Shown here: piece after piece, positions 17,650 to 25,462 of the stretch
Position numbering within the stretch: the stretch's first letter is position 1
Layout of the letters: each line of letters begins with the position of its first letter
Origin: an uncultured Bacteroidales bacterium
Lineage (GTDB): Bacteria > Bacteroidota > Bacteroidia > Bacteroidales > Bacteroidaceae
NCBI GenBank assembly: GCA_902771725.1
Contig: CACXXT010000006.1
Span: forward strand, 1 to 64,000
Length of the DNA stretch: 64,000 bases
Reading direction: 5' to 3'
The notes under the pieces: model-generated
What the model saw: only the letters and a program-made list of their open reading frames with translations
The model's database searches: none
What the model was told of the DNA's origin: nothing
Program-made: the position numbers and the translations under genes

Positions 17650-18187
17650 TGAAGTCAAATCCTTCGAGGTCGATTTCTTCGATGTCGAAAAGCTCGTCGT
17701 CGGTGGGCTCAATGTCATCGTCCTCGTCGGCAAGTGCAGCAGCATTGAGCTGTGCGAGGAGCTCCTCTTGGCTGGGACCCTTGGGTGCCTCTTCCTTGAT
17801 GAGCTGCAGGGCCGGTGGGGTGCCGTGGCTGCGCCGACAAGTGGGCTCGTCGATGTGACGGCTGAAAGCAATTCGTGAGACCTCGAGCAGCAGACCGCGG
17901 TCCTCGTCGGGGTCGAAGATGTACTGAAGGCGCTGCCCTTGATCTTCGAGGCAATCGCCGAGTTCGACCTCGTCCATGGTGTCGTACTCGTAGCTCTTTT
18001 CCGGTATGGTTTTGCGCCGGCGCCAGCGATCATCACAGATGTAGAAGATGGCAGGCTTCGACGCTCCCCATCCACAGGTCTGGCGGATGAGGTGGTGGAG
18101 GTCTTCGAAGGTGGCGTCGGACTCGATGAGCAACTCTATGGCGAAGTCCTCGACTTCTGGTGAAACAGCTGTAATAGTTAGTAGCAT
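17639..18187 (-). CDS. pRiA4b ORF-3-like / IS1096 passenger TnpR-like family protein
   Basis: A 182-aa acidic protein. Its N-terminal half ([26 protein letters not shown], then ... [25 protein letters not shown]) matches the plasmid pRiA4b ORF-3-like fold seen in many Bacteroidota chromosomal proteins. The C-terminal third is low-complexity and acidic ([23 protein letters not shown]). Its function is unknown; the family name comes from a plasmid ORF and does not by itself indicate a mobile element here. It is tightly coupled to miaA downstream. Confidence 0.72.
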   Translation of the reverse strand: MLLTITAVSPEVEDFAIELLIESDATFEDLHHLIRQTCGWGASKPAIFYICDDRWRRRKTIPEKSYEYDTMDEVELGDCLEDQGQRLQYIFDPDEDRGLLLEVSRIAFSRHIDEPTCRRSHGTPPALQLIKEEAPKGPSQEELLAQLNAAALADEDDDIEPTDDELFDIEEIDLEGFDFNEG

Positions 18188-18192
18188 AGAAC

Positions 18193-18207
18193 GCGGTTTT
18201 TACCGCC
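18193..18207. other. Small hairpin upstream of the pRiA4b-like gene
   Basis: GCGGT and ACCGC arms around a short T-rich loop, in the 127-bp gap between lpxA and the pRiA4b-like gene. No T-run of terminator length follows on either strand, so its role is unclear. Confidence 0.3.
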
Positions 18208-18314
18208 GTTTAAAGTTTAATGATTCATGTTTGATTAGCCTCGCACACTACGGTGCAAAAGTCGCTGGTTGGAGGAACCGGGAACACAGTGCCGTATCTG
18301 GCGGCAACAGGTAC

Positions 18315-19085
18315 CTATCGTACGAACCCCCTTTGCTTGGTGTCTTCGATGAAGCTGAGGATATAGTTGATCTCGGGGGTCTGGGGCAGTTCGTTCTTGA
18401 TAGTCTGAACGGCATCAGCCTGCGAGAGTCCGCCCTGGAAGATGATGCGGTAGGCTTCGTGGATGGTATTGATCACGTCACGCTCAAAGCCACGACGGCG
18501 CAAACCTACGATGTTCAGTCCGCAGTAAGTTGCCGGCTCGCGGGCGCAGATGGTGTAGGGCATGATGCTTTGTGAGGTGCGGGTGCCGCCGCCGACCATC
18601 GTGTAGCCGCCGATGCGGCAGAACTGGTGGATGAGCACGCATGCGGAGAGGATGGCATGGTCGTCGATGGTTACTTCACCGGCCAGTTTGGTGGTATTGC
18701 CGATGATGACGTCGTTGCCAACGATGACATCGTGGGCGATGTGGCAGCCTTCCATCAGGAGATTGCCGCTGCCGACCACGGTCTGTCCCTTGGCAGCAGT
18801 GCCACGGTTGATGGTTACGTTCTCGCGGATCTTGTTGTTGTCGCCGACGATGGCGAGTGTGTCTTCGCCACGGAACTTGAGGTCCTGGGGAATGGCACCA
18901 ATGACGGCACCTGGGAAGATGATGTTGCCACTGCCGATTCGGGAACCATAGAGCACGGTGACACTATTCATCAGTGTGTTGTTGTCTCCGATTTCTACGC
19001 CTCGGTCGATGTAGCAGAATGGCCCAATTTCAACGTTGTCGCCAATCTTGGCTTCGGGGTGGATGTATGCAAGGGGGCTGATCAT
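18315..19085 (-). CDS. lpxA: Acyl-ACP--UDP-N-acetylglucosamine O-acyltransferase LpxA
   Basis: First step of lipid A synthesis. 256 aa, built of left-handed beta-helix hexapeptide repeats from the N-terminus (SPLAYIHPEAKIGDNVEIGPF). It has the LpxA-specific IGAIPQDLKFRGEDT segment and the catalytic histidine in GCHIAHDVIVGNDVIIGN; the C-terminal part is helical. It lies downstream of lpxC-fabZ and lpxD on the same strand, as in many Bacteroidales. The start codon (complement of 19083-19085) touches a degenerate ATTTA-type repeat tract that occupies the whole intergenic space, so no conventional ribosome binding site is visible. Confidence 0.97.
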   Translation of the reverse strand: MISPLAYIHPEAKIGDNVEIGPFCYIDRGVEIGDNNTLMNSVTVLYGSRIGSGNIIFPGAVIGAIPQDLKFRGEDTLAIVGDNNKIRENVTINRGTAAKGQTVVGSGNLLMEGCHIAHDVIVGNDVIIGNTTKLAGEVTIDDHAILSACVLIHQFCRIGGYTMVGGGTRTSQSIMPYTICAREPATYCGLNIVGLRRRGFERDVINTIHEAYRIIFQGGLSQADAVQTIKNELPQTPEINYILSFIEDTKQRGFVR

Positions 19086-19129
19086 TTACAATTTAACGAT
19101 TTACGATTTACAATTTAATGATTTAGCTA
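19084..19129. repeat. Degenerate ATTTAnn tandem repeat between lpxA and lpxC-fabZ
   Basis: Six 7-8 bp units starting ATTTA (ATTTACA, ATTTAACG, ATTTACG, ATTTACA, ATTTAATG, ATTTAGC) fill nearly all of the gap. The first unit overlaps the lpxA start codon. Confidence 0.75.
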
Positions 19130-19141
19130 TTAGCAAGATGC

Positions 19142-20536
19142 TCAACTTTCGGCTTGGTTCTTAATAACTTGTGCCACGAGGCTTGCTTCGGCGACAACGT
19201 TCTCTCCGACGAAGACGTAGCCGTGCATCTGGGCTATGCTATGGCGGAAGGGAGCTGTGAAGGCTGCCTTGAAGAGAAGGGTGTCGCCAGGCACTACTTT
19301 CTGGGTGAACTTGCAATTGTCGATGCGCAGGAAGTAGGTGCTGTAGTTCTCAGGATCTTCGAGGTTGCTGAGTACGAGGATGCCGCCGGCTTGAGCCAGC
19401 GCTTCGATGAGCAGCACACCAGGCACCACGGGCTCGCCGGGAAAATGACCTTGGAAGAAGGGCTCGTTGCCAGTGACGTTCTTCACCGCGATGATGCTGT
19501 TGGCGTCCATCTCGATGACTTTGTCCACGAAGAGCATGGGATAGCGGTGGGGCAGCAGCTCCTTGATGCGCTTGATATCCATGATGGGCGCTTTGTTCGG
19601 GTCGTAGAATGGTGCCTGCACCTTGTGGGCACGTATCTCCTTGCGCATCAGGCGTGCAAACTTGTTGTTCACGGTGTGACCGGGGCGTGTGGCAATGATG
19701 CGTCCTTTGATAGGCTTGCCGATGAGAGCCATGTCACCGATGATGTCGAGGAGCTTGTGGCGGGCAGGTTCGTTTTCCCAGCGCAGAGGCTTCGTCTGCA
19801 AATAGCCCAGCTCGGCGGCGTCGTGGTGGGGCGCTCCGATGCGGTCGGCCAGCTGGTCGAGTTCCTCTTGTGGTTTCTGGTTCTCGTAGATGACGATGGC
19901 ATTGTCGAGGTCTCCGCCCTTGATGAGGTTGGCGGCCAGCATCATCTCCACCTCGCGTACGAAGCAGAACGTGCGGGCAGGAGCGATTTCCTTCTCGAAT
20001 TGTCCCATGTCGTCGAGGGTGGCGAACTGGCTGCTGAGCACCTTGGACTGGAAGGCAATCATGGCGGTGATGCTGAACGACTCGTCGGGCAGGATGGTGA
20101 TGACGCTGCCGGTCTGGTCGTCGCGCACCTCAATTTTCTTGTGGACGACGTAGTAGTCCTTGGGGGCATTCTGTTCTACGACGCCCACGCGACGGATGTT
20201 CTCCACGTAGATTTCAGCGGAGCCGTCGAGGATGGGAACCTCCGGACCGTTGACCTGAATGAAGCAGTTGTCCACGCCGAGGGCGTAGAGTGCTGCCAAG
20301 GCATGTTCCACGGTGGAGCAGCGTGCTTCTCCCTGGGCCAGGACAGTGCCGCGGGTGGTTTCGATGACGTTTTCGGCGATGGCTTCGATGATGGGTTCGC
20401 CGGGGAGGTCTATGCGTTGAATCTTGTAACCGTAGTTCTCAGGGGCGGGGTTGAACGTGACGACGAGGTTCAGTCCTGTGTGGAGTCCCTTGCCGTGGAG
20501 CGTGAAACTGCCGCCTAATGTGTTTTGTTTCAACAT
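19142..20536 (-). CDS. lpxC/fabZ: Bifunctional UDP-3-O-acyl-GlcNAc deacetylase / 3-hydroxyacyl-ACP dehydratase (LpxC-FabZ fusion)
   Basis: A 464-aa fusion typical of Bacteroidota. Residues 1-about 310 are LpxC, the zinc deacetylase committing step of lipid A: zinc-ligand candidates are the His of STVEHALAAL and the His and Asp of ARHKLLDIIGD. Residues about 315-464 are FabZ, with PHRYPMLFVDKV and the catalytic His/Glu in FFQGHFPGEPVVPGVLLIEALAQ. Fusing the two links supply of hydroxyacyl-ACP substrate to its consumption. The gene lies between lpxD and lpxA on the same strand. Confidence 0.98.
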   Translation of the reverse strand: MLKQNTLGGSFTLHGKGLHTGLNLVVTFNPAPENYGYKIQRIDLPGEPIIEAIAENVIETTRGTVLAQGEARCSTVEHALAALYALGVDNCFIQVNGPEVPILDGSAEIYVENIRRVGVVEQNAPKDYYVVHKKIEVRDDQTGSVITILPDESFSITAMIAFQSKVLSSQFATLDDMGQFEKEIAPARTFCFVREVEMMLAANLIKGGDLDNAIVIYENQKPQEELDQLADRIGAPHHDAAELGYLQTKPLRWENEPARHKLLDIIGDMALIGKPIKGRIIATRPGHTVNNKFARLMRKEIRAHKVQAPFYDPNKAPIMDIKRIKELLPHRYPMLFVDKVIEMDANSIIAVKNVTGNEPFFQGHFPGEPVVPGVLLIEALAQAGGILVLSNLEDPENYSTYFLRIDNCKFTQKVVPGDTLLFKAAFTAPFRHSIAQMHGYVFVGENVVAEASLVAQVIKNQAES

Positions 20537-20572
20537 TTCGTTGATGAATTGGTTTTATGTGTGATTTGACAA

Positions 20573-21622
20573 TTATTCTGTTTGTTTTCCGCTCTTCAGC
20601 GCATCGACCTCTTTCTGGAGCTCGCGGAGCTGAGTGGCCATTTCGGGCAGATGTTTGAAGACAATGTATGCGCGGGAGCAGACCTTGGCGTCGAATGCGG
20701 GGTAGCCCATGATGGTCTGTCCGGGTTTCCGGATGCTGCTGGCGATACCCGCCTGGGCTGCTGCGATGGTGCGGTCGGCAACGGTGAGGTGGCCTGCGAT
20801 GCCCACCTGCCCTGTCATGGTGCACCATTCGCCTACCTTGGTGGAACCCGCTACACCCACCTGGCCGCAGAGTATGGTGTTGGCACCGATTTCCGAGTTG
20901 TGCCCCACTTGTACGAGGTTGTCGATCTTGGCGCCCCGGCGGATGATGGTCTGTCCCATCATAGCACGGTCGATGCATGAGTTCGCGCCGATTTCCACGT
21001 CATCCTCAATCAGGGCGATGCCGATCTGGGGAATCTTGTTGTAACCGTTCTGGTCGGGAGTGAAGCCGAAACCGTCAGCTCCGATGACAGCACCTGCGTG
21101 GAGAACGCAGCGATTGCCCACGATGCAGTCGTGATAGATGGTCACGTTGGGATAGAGGATGCAGTCGTTGCCCACCTTGGCGCCGGTGCTGATGGTCACG
21201 TGCGAGTAGATCTGTGTGCCGTCGCCCACCTCCACGCCGTCTTCAATCACGGCGAAGGGTGCAACATAGACGTCTTTGCCCAGCTTGGCTGTCGGTGCGA
21301 TAGATGCCAGAGGGTCGATACCTGTGCGGCGGGGGCGGGTCATCTGCTCGTAGACCTGCAGCAACTGGCCGATTGCCGCACGCGGCTCGTCCACACGGAT
21401 CAGGGTGGGCTTCAGGGGCTGTGCGGGTTGGAAGGTCTTGGGCACAAGGACGACAGAAGAACGGGTCTGGTAAAGGTATGGCTCGAACTTGGGGTCGTAG
21501 TAGAAGGAGATGGCTCCCTCCACGCCTTCCTCGATTTTGGCAAAGGTGTGCACGCTGGCTTCCGGGTTCCCTTCCACGGTTCCACCGAGAAGTTCTGCTA
21601 TCTGTTGGGCTTTGAATTCCAT
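20573..21622 (-). CDS. lpxD: UDP-3-O-acylglucosamine N-acyltransferase LpxD
   Basis: Third lipid A acylation step. 349 aa, starting MEFKAQQIAELLGGTVEG; the frame is open 12 codons further but that start has no support. The N-terminal uridine-binding domain (about 1-100) is followed by hexapeptide repeats (VEDGVEVGDGTQIYSHVTIS..., GADGFGFTPDQNGYNKIPQIG, VGHNSEIGANTILCGQVGVAGS) and a short C-terminal helix (EMATQLRELQKEVDALKSGKQ). The His in VGHNSEIG is the expected catalytic residue. It heads the lpxD, lpxC-fabZ, lpxA series. Confidence 0.97.
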   Translation of the reverse strand: MEFKAQQIAELLGGTVEGNPEASVHTFAKIEEGVEGAISFYYDPKFEPYLYQTRSSVVLVPKTFQPAQPLKPTLIRVDEPRAAIGQLLQVYEQMTRPRRTGIDPLASIAPTAKLGKDVYVAPFAVIEDGVEVGDGTQIYSHVTISTGAKVGNDCILYPNVTIYHDCIVGNRCVLHAGAVIGADGFGFTPDQNGYNKIPQIGIALIEDDVEIGANSCIDRAMMGQTIIRRGAKIDNLVQVGHNSEIGANTILCGQVGVAGSTKVGEWCTMTGQVGIAGHLTVADRTIAAAQAGIASSIRKPGQTIMGYPAFDAKVCSRAYIVFKHLPEMATQLRELQKEVDALKSGKQTE

Positions 21623-21655
21623 AATTGATTGCGGGTTGGTTATTATATTGCGGGG

Positions 21656-21663
21656 CAAAGGTA
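21656..21663 (-). promoter_or_regulatory. Likely -7 element of the lpx operon promoter
   Basis: The complement reads TACCTTTG, an exact match to TAnnTTTG, 34 nt upstream of the lpxD ATG. The -33 position about 21 nt upstream is only partly conserved. Confidence 0.5.
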
Positions 21664-21767
21664 GGGATTTTATCAGAGATAACCTAAAAGAAGATGTTAA
21701 AATACGTTCTGAATGCGTTCAGGAGGTATAATTGGGCACTATTTGGACAATACTTCCGATAAAAAGA

Positions 21768-23891
21768 CTACTTTAATAGCGGTCTTAACAAGTAAAGAGG
21801 TGACCCATTGGATACGGTTTTGCGCACGTGCATCGCCCTGGCTTCGGTGGTCAGCCAGCGTCCGAGGTAGTTGAACGCCTTGTCGGAGTAGCTGAATCCT
21901 GTGTGGCGCCGGACAGCGTCTGCTATATCCGATAGTTTCAGACGTAGTGTGGTGGCATCGCTCTCGGTGGCCAGCTCGAAGGTGTCCAGGAAGCGTAGCA
22001 CCTCCATCCGGGCGTTGGCGTAGCGGCTGTTGTATGCTTCCAGCTCCGCCACCAGCTCGGGGGTGAAGTAGTGAAGGGGCTCGCCGGCTTCCAACTCTGC
22101 CACCGCCTGGGCAAAGACTTTGGAATAGGGTAGGGGTGAGGAAGTGTCGATGCGTTCGCCGTGGCGAATCTCTGCTACCAGGAAACGGCGCGAGCTGCTG
22201 GGATCTGCCAGCACGTCGGTCGTGTCTGTCGTGGCAATGAACGAGGCAAAACGGGGTAGGCTCTGCACGACACTGCTATACGGACGGCGTCCTTTAATGC
22301 TCGTCTTCTGAATCATGTTCTTGAGGACGCTCTGTTGAATGTTTTCGCTGATTTGATTGAACTCGTCGAGATTGATGAGCAACGAGGTGGTCAGCAGACG
22401 TTCTGCTTCGTTCTTCGATGAGAAGTGCACGAGTTCACGGTAGCCGACATCGCGCAGCTCAGGCGGAAGCAGCAACTGTCCGAAGGTGCTCTTGCCGCAG
22501 CCTCGGGGACCGATGAGCAGGGGGACAATGCTGTTGCCGTGCATCAGGTCCCAACCCTCCCATTGTGAAACCATTCCCAGAAACCATGTGTGGAATCCCC
22601 TGCGCCACAGCGGGTTGGATGCTGGAATCCGGTCGGCGAGCTGGCCGATATAATCTGTCTGCCCGTCCCAGCGGTCCTCAATGCTGCGCAGGTAGGCGCG
22701 GGCAGCGTTGTAGTCACGAACACGGGTGGATCCAAGGTAGCGTTTCATGTCGCGGTCGAAGACTTCAAGGCCGCTCTCGTGCGCCTCCTGAATCATCGTG
22801 TTCATCACGCGTGAGTCCAAAACCTGGAAAAGGAAGGATGCCGAATGGTTGCGACGCCACTCCACACCATTTGTCAACTCGTTGAATCGCAAGTCATATC
22901 TCTGTCGCATAAATTCCTGCAGCGAGAATGCTGTTTCCTGCATCCCGTGGCTACGATTTCTACCAGCTTTTGGGGCATTCTCGAGGTAGACGCTTTCCAC
23001 GGTCGTACGTACCTCTTCGCGATCCATATCGTGGAAAAGCCGATTCCGGGTGGCTTGCCTCACGGCTTCCTCCTGAGGAATGCTCAGGCGAAGAGCTTCC
23101 AGAGCCGCTGCTTCTAATAATGTTTCTTGTGGCGCGTCTGCCGTCTGTGCCTCCTTGGCTTGTGCTACGGCAATCGCAAAGCGCCTGCGATAGAGGCTGT
23201 TGGCCTCGGCTGACGGCTGTGAGCTGCCAGGTCCGTACTCCAGAGCGTCTGTGCCCAGGGCTCCTTCTGCATCGCTGGTGCTAAGGACGTCGCGTCGAAG
23301 GATGCGGATAGGGGCTGCTGTGGTGTTCAGGAAGGGGGACGCATCGTACGTCCAGCGGAAGGTGTTGTCGGGCTGGGCGTTCTTTGCCTGGAGCGGTCGC
23401 CCGATGACGCTGGCATAGGCTTGTGCACTCATGTCGTACAGGCGGCGGTGGAAACGTTCGATGCCATCTGGCTCTTTCGGCAAGGTGCCGTCGTCCAGAG
23501 TGCCGCTGACGAGGATCTTCACGCTCTGTCCGCTGGCGCCGGTGAAGGCTGCTAGGGTGGTAGGCCAGCCGGCAGCGCGTGCTTTCACGCGGTCGACGTC
23601 GCCAGTCTCTGTGAGACCGCCGACTTCGAGAAGCACCACGCCCGTGTAGGTCGTCTGCACCTCGCCGTTGCGACGCTTGCGTTGGAGCAGTCCAGGGCAG
23701 ACCAGAGGCAGGCGTTGTATGTCTCGCCAATGCAAAGACGGTGGAAGCGTGGGCAGTTCTGCCCTCAACGCCTCCACCGTTCTCCTTCTTCTCTCGTCGT
23801 GTTGGAATTGAGCACCAAGCTCTTCCAAATCCAAGATGCTGGTCTTTTCTTTCTTACTCCTTATCGTCTTACTGTATATTGTGCATAGCAT
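21768..23891 (-). CDS. BT4734-type N-terminal domain plus VapE/DUF3874-like helicase (primase-helicase-like)
   Basis: A 707-aa protein. Residues about 30-210 resemble the BT4734/BF3469 N-terminal (AEP primase-like) domain (HWRDIQRLPLVCPGLLQRKRRNG, AFTGASGQSVKILV, FHRRLYDMSAQAYASVIGRPL). The C-terminal half is a VapE/DUF3874 ATPase with Walker A GPRGCGKSTFGQLL, Walker B TSLLINLDEFNQIS and FIATTDTTDVLADPSSSRRFLVAEI. Such proteins usually belong to prophages, integrative elements or satellites, but here no integrase, excisionase or relaxase is nearby. A strong promoter lies just upstream. Function is probably replication or mobile-element related; the absence of partners makes it an orphan or a domesticated gene. 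Confidence 0.8.
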   Translation of the reverse strand: MLCTIYSKTIRSKKEKTSILDLEELGAQFQHDERRRRTVEALRAELPTLPPSLHWRDIQRLPLVCPGLLQRKRRNGEVQTTYTGVVLLEVGGLTETGDVDRVKARAAGWPTTLAAFTGASGQSVKILVSGTLDDGTLPKEPDGIERFHRRLYDMSAQAYASVIGRPLQAKNAQPDNTFRWTYDASPFLNTTAAPIRILRRDVLSTSDAEGALGTDALEYGPGSSQPSAEANSLYRRRFAIAVAQAKEAQTADAPQETLLEAAALEALRLSIPQEEAVRQATRNRLFHDMDREEVRTTVESVYLENAPKAGRNRSHGMQETAFSLQEFMRQRYDLRFNELTNGVEWRRNHSASFLFQVLDSRVMNTMIQEAHESGLEVFDRDMKRYLGSTRVRDYNAARAYLRSIEDRWDGQTDYIGQLADRIPASNPLWRRGFHTWFLGMVSQWEGWDLMHGNSIVPLLIGPRGCGKSTFGQLLLPPELRDVGYRELVHFSSKNEAERLLTTSLLINLDEFNQISENIQQSVLKNMIQKTSIKGRRPYSSVVQSLPRFASFIATTDTTDVLADPSSSRRFLVAEIRHGERIDTSSPLPYSKVFAQAVAELEAGEPLHYFTPELVAELEAYNSRYANARMEVLRFLDTFELATESDATTLRLKLSDIADAVRRHTGFSYSDKAFNYLGRWLTTEARAMHVRKTVSNGSPLYLLRPLLK

Positions 23892-23931
23892 AATTCGGTA
23901 AGTTTATGCTCTTTCTTCCTGTTTCTGGGGG

Positions 23932-23963
23932 CAAAGGTAGACCTTTTTTCTGATACATGCAAA
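23932..23963 (-). promoter_or_regulatory. Bacteroidota-type promoter of the BT4734/VapE-like gene
   Basis: On the minus strand, TTTG (23963-23960), a 20-nt spacer, then TACCTTTG (23939-23932). This fits the -33/-7 consensus well and places the transcription start a few tens of bases before the ATG at 23891. Confidence 0.7.
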
Positions 23964-24209
23964 TTTTTTGCAAGAAAAATGCATCATTTCTTGCAATTTT
24001 GTGTAAATTTTCTGTTTTGTATAATTAGAACCTCTACTTTATATACATAACATCTACTATTATTAATCATTGTTTTTCAGTAATATATATGAATTTGGTA
24101 GATAAGTGATGTTTTCCCTTATACTATTTCTTCAATTTTTGTATTATTGCCATAATTATCCCTTTCATCGGCATAGAAATCATTTTCCATCTAGCTCCAA
24201 CCGATTATG
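23964..24209. other. AT-rich non-coding stretch
   Basis: No convincing gene on either strand. An 81-codon frame beginning at 24106 runs through the 22-bp repeats and has no recognisable protein character, so it is not called. Nothing else structured was seen here. Confidence 0.5.
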
Positions 24210-24297
24210 CAGCCTTCTTCTTCTCCACTTGCAGCCTTCTTCTTCTCCACTTGCAGCCTGCTGTTCCTCCACTTGCAGCTTGTTGCTCTCTCCCCAA
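24210..24297. repeat. 22-bp direct tandem repeat, about four copies
   Basis: Two identical units (24210-24231 and 24232-24253), a diverged third (24254-24275) and a more diverged fourth starting CAGCTTG at 24276. Units begin CAGCCTTCTTCTTCTCC and end ACTTG. The period is not a multiple of three and there are no spacers, so this is neither a protein repeat nor a CRISPR array. Confidence 0.8.
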
Positions 24298-24403
24298 CAT
24301 CAGGTCGTCTTCCAGCAGACGTCAGTATCCTTAGTACAGAGAACGTCCTGATTTGATAGTCTTATATCGTTTTTGTCAATACCATTTTTATCACTTTGGT
24401 CGA

Positions 24404-24504
24404 AAAAGTTTGCCAAGTTTCCGGCACGAGGCAAAAAAGGCCCCTTGCCACTTGTGTGACAGGGGGCTTTATCTAATGTGCTGCCGGAGACTTGGCAAAC
24501 TTTT
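24404..24504. repeat. 101-bp nested inverted repeat enclosing the pyrF terminator
   Basis: Outer arms are 24404-24426 and 24482-24504, complementary at 22 of 23 positions (core TTTGCCAAGT...CCGGCA). They enclose an inner hairpin, GGCCCCTTG (24439-24447) with CAGGGGGC (24460-24467). Ends with short inverted repeats and no coding content fit a MITE-like element, or a long structured 3' region of pyrF. Confidence 0.8.
24433..24470 (-). terminator. Intrinsic terminator of the pyrF transcript
   Basis: On the minus strand a GCCCCCTG...CAAGGGGCC stem is followed at once by a run of six T (24438-24433). It lies about 95 nt after the pyrF stop and inside the 101-bp inverted repeat. Confidence 0.7.
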
Positions 24505-24564
24505 CTGAGTAAAATGATTTTTTTTAATCCAACTCGGTCATTAGAATTTATGTCAGATTGGTAT

Positions 24565-25413
24565 TCAGATCATTCCATGCTGCTGGAGGACTTTCGCCAT
24601 CTGCTGTTGAACCTCGCGGGCGCGCTCTCCGGCGACGTCTGCAAATCGCTCAGTGCCATCGGCGTAGATGATAGCACGGGAACTATTGACGATGAGGCCG
24701 CAGTGGTCGTTCCATCCGTAGTTGCAAACCTCTTCCAAGGAACCGCCCTGAGCGCCGATGCCGGGAACGAGGAGGAAGTGGTCAGGAGCCAGACGACGGA
24801 TGTCAGCGAAGGCGCTGCCTTGTGTGGCGCCGACGACGTACATCATTTGTCCTGCATCTGCCCATTGCTGGCTTCGTGTCAGTACCTTCTCGAACAGGCG
24901 TTCGCCCTCGGCATCCTGGGTGAGCTGGAAGTCCAGACTTCCCTTGTTGCTCGTCAGCGCCAGCAGGATCACCCACTTACCCTCATAGCCGAGGAAGGGA
25001 GTGACGGAGTCTTCGCCCATGTAGGGAGCCACGGTCACGGCATCTACGTCCATCTCTTCAAAAAAGGTACGCGCGTAGAGCTTGCTGGTGTTACCTATGT
25101 CACCTCGCTTGGCGTCGGCGATGATGAACTGGTCGGGGTACTGCTCGCGGATGTACTTCACCGTCTGCTCGAAGGCAATCCATCCCTTCACGCCGTGTGC
25201 CTCGTAGAAGGCTAGGTTGGGCTTGTAGGCGATGCAGTAAGGTGCCGTTGCGTCGATAATCGCCTTGTTGAACTCGAAGATGGGATCAAAGCTGTCATCC
25301 TTGGCTGCTTGATCCATTAGGAACTGCGACACCTTCTTCAGGTCTGTGTCCAGTCCCACGCACAGGAAGCTCTGCTTTCTGCAGATGTTCTCAAATAACT
25401 CTTGTCTGGTCAT
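24565..25413 (-). CDS. pyrF: Orotidine 5'-phosphate decarboxylase (type 2)
   Basis: Last step of UMP synthesis, OMP to UMP plus CO2. 282 aa of the longer type 2 family: [16 protein letters not shown] near the start, [21 protein letters not shown], and the catalytic [11 protein letters not shown] loop (Asp-Lys-Asp network). [17 protein letters not shown] and [17 protein letters not shown] form the phosphate-binding end. Downstream of prfA and a DUF4153 membrane protein, an arrangement with purM nearby that is common in Bacteroidales. Confidence 0.97.
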   Translation of the reverse strand: MTRQELFENICRKQSFLCVGLDTDLKKVSQFLMDQAAKDDSFDPIFEFNKAIIDATAPYCIAYKPNLAFYEAHGVKGWIAFEQTVKYIREQYPDQFIIADAKRGDIGNTSKLYARTFFEEMDVDAVTVAPYMGEDSVTPFLGYEGKWVILLALTSNKGSLDFQLTQDAEGERLFEKVLTRSQQWADAGQMMYVVGATQGSAFADIRRLAPDHFLLVPGIGAQGGSLEEVCNYGWNDHCGLIVNSSRAIIYADGTERFADVAGERAREVQQQMAKVLQQHGMI

Positions 25414-25462
25414 GGTTATGTTGTTTTTTTGGATGATTATTCCTTTTGACTACTCCTGTTGA

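Noticed and set aside
16720..18075. A 451-residue version of MiaA with a long N-terminal extension
   Set aside because: The extra residues overlap another coding gene, are Ser/Thr/Arg-rich and lack MiaA similarity; the P-loop start begins at MKDN.
17639..18187. Insertion sequence because the family name mentions IS1096/TnpR
   Set aside because: No transposase, inverted terminal repeats or target duplication; the gene is embedded in an ordinary operon.
19154..20518. A 454-codon frame antisense to lpxC-fabZ
   Set aside because: Covers a certain bifunctional enzyme on the other strand and has no recognisable domain.
24210..24297. CRISPR array
   Set aside because: Direct 22-bp repeats without spacers.
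24106..24351. Possible small protein in the pyrF-VapE intergenic region
   Set aside because: The frame crosses 22-bp non-triplet repeats and is low-complexity; no start context or homology is apparent.
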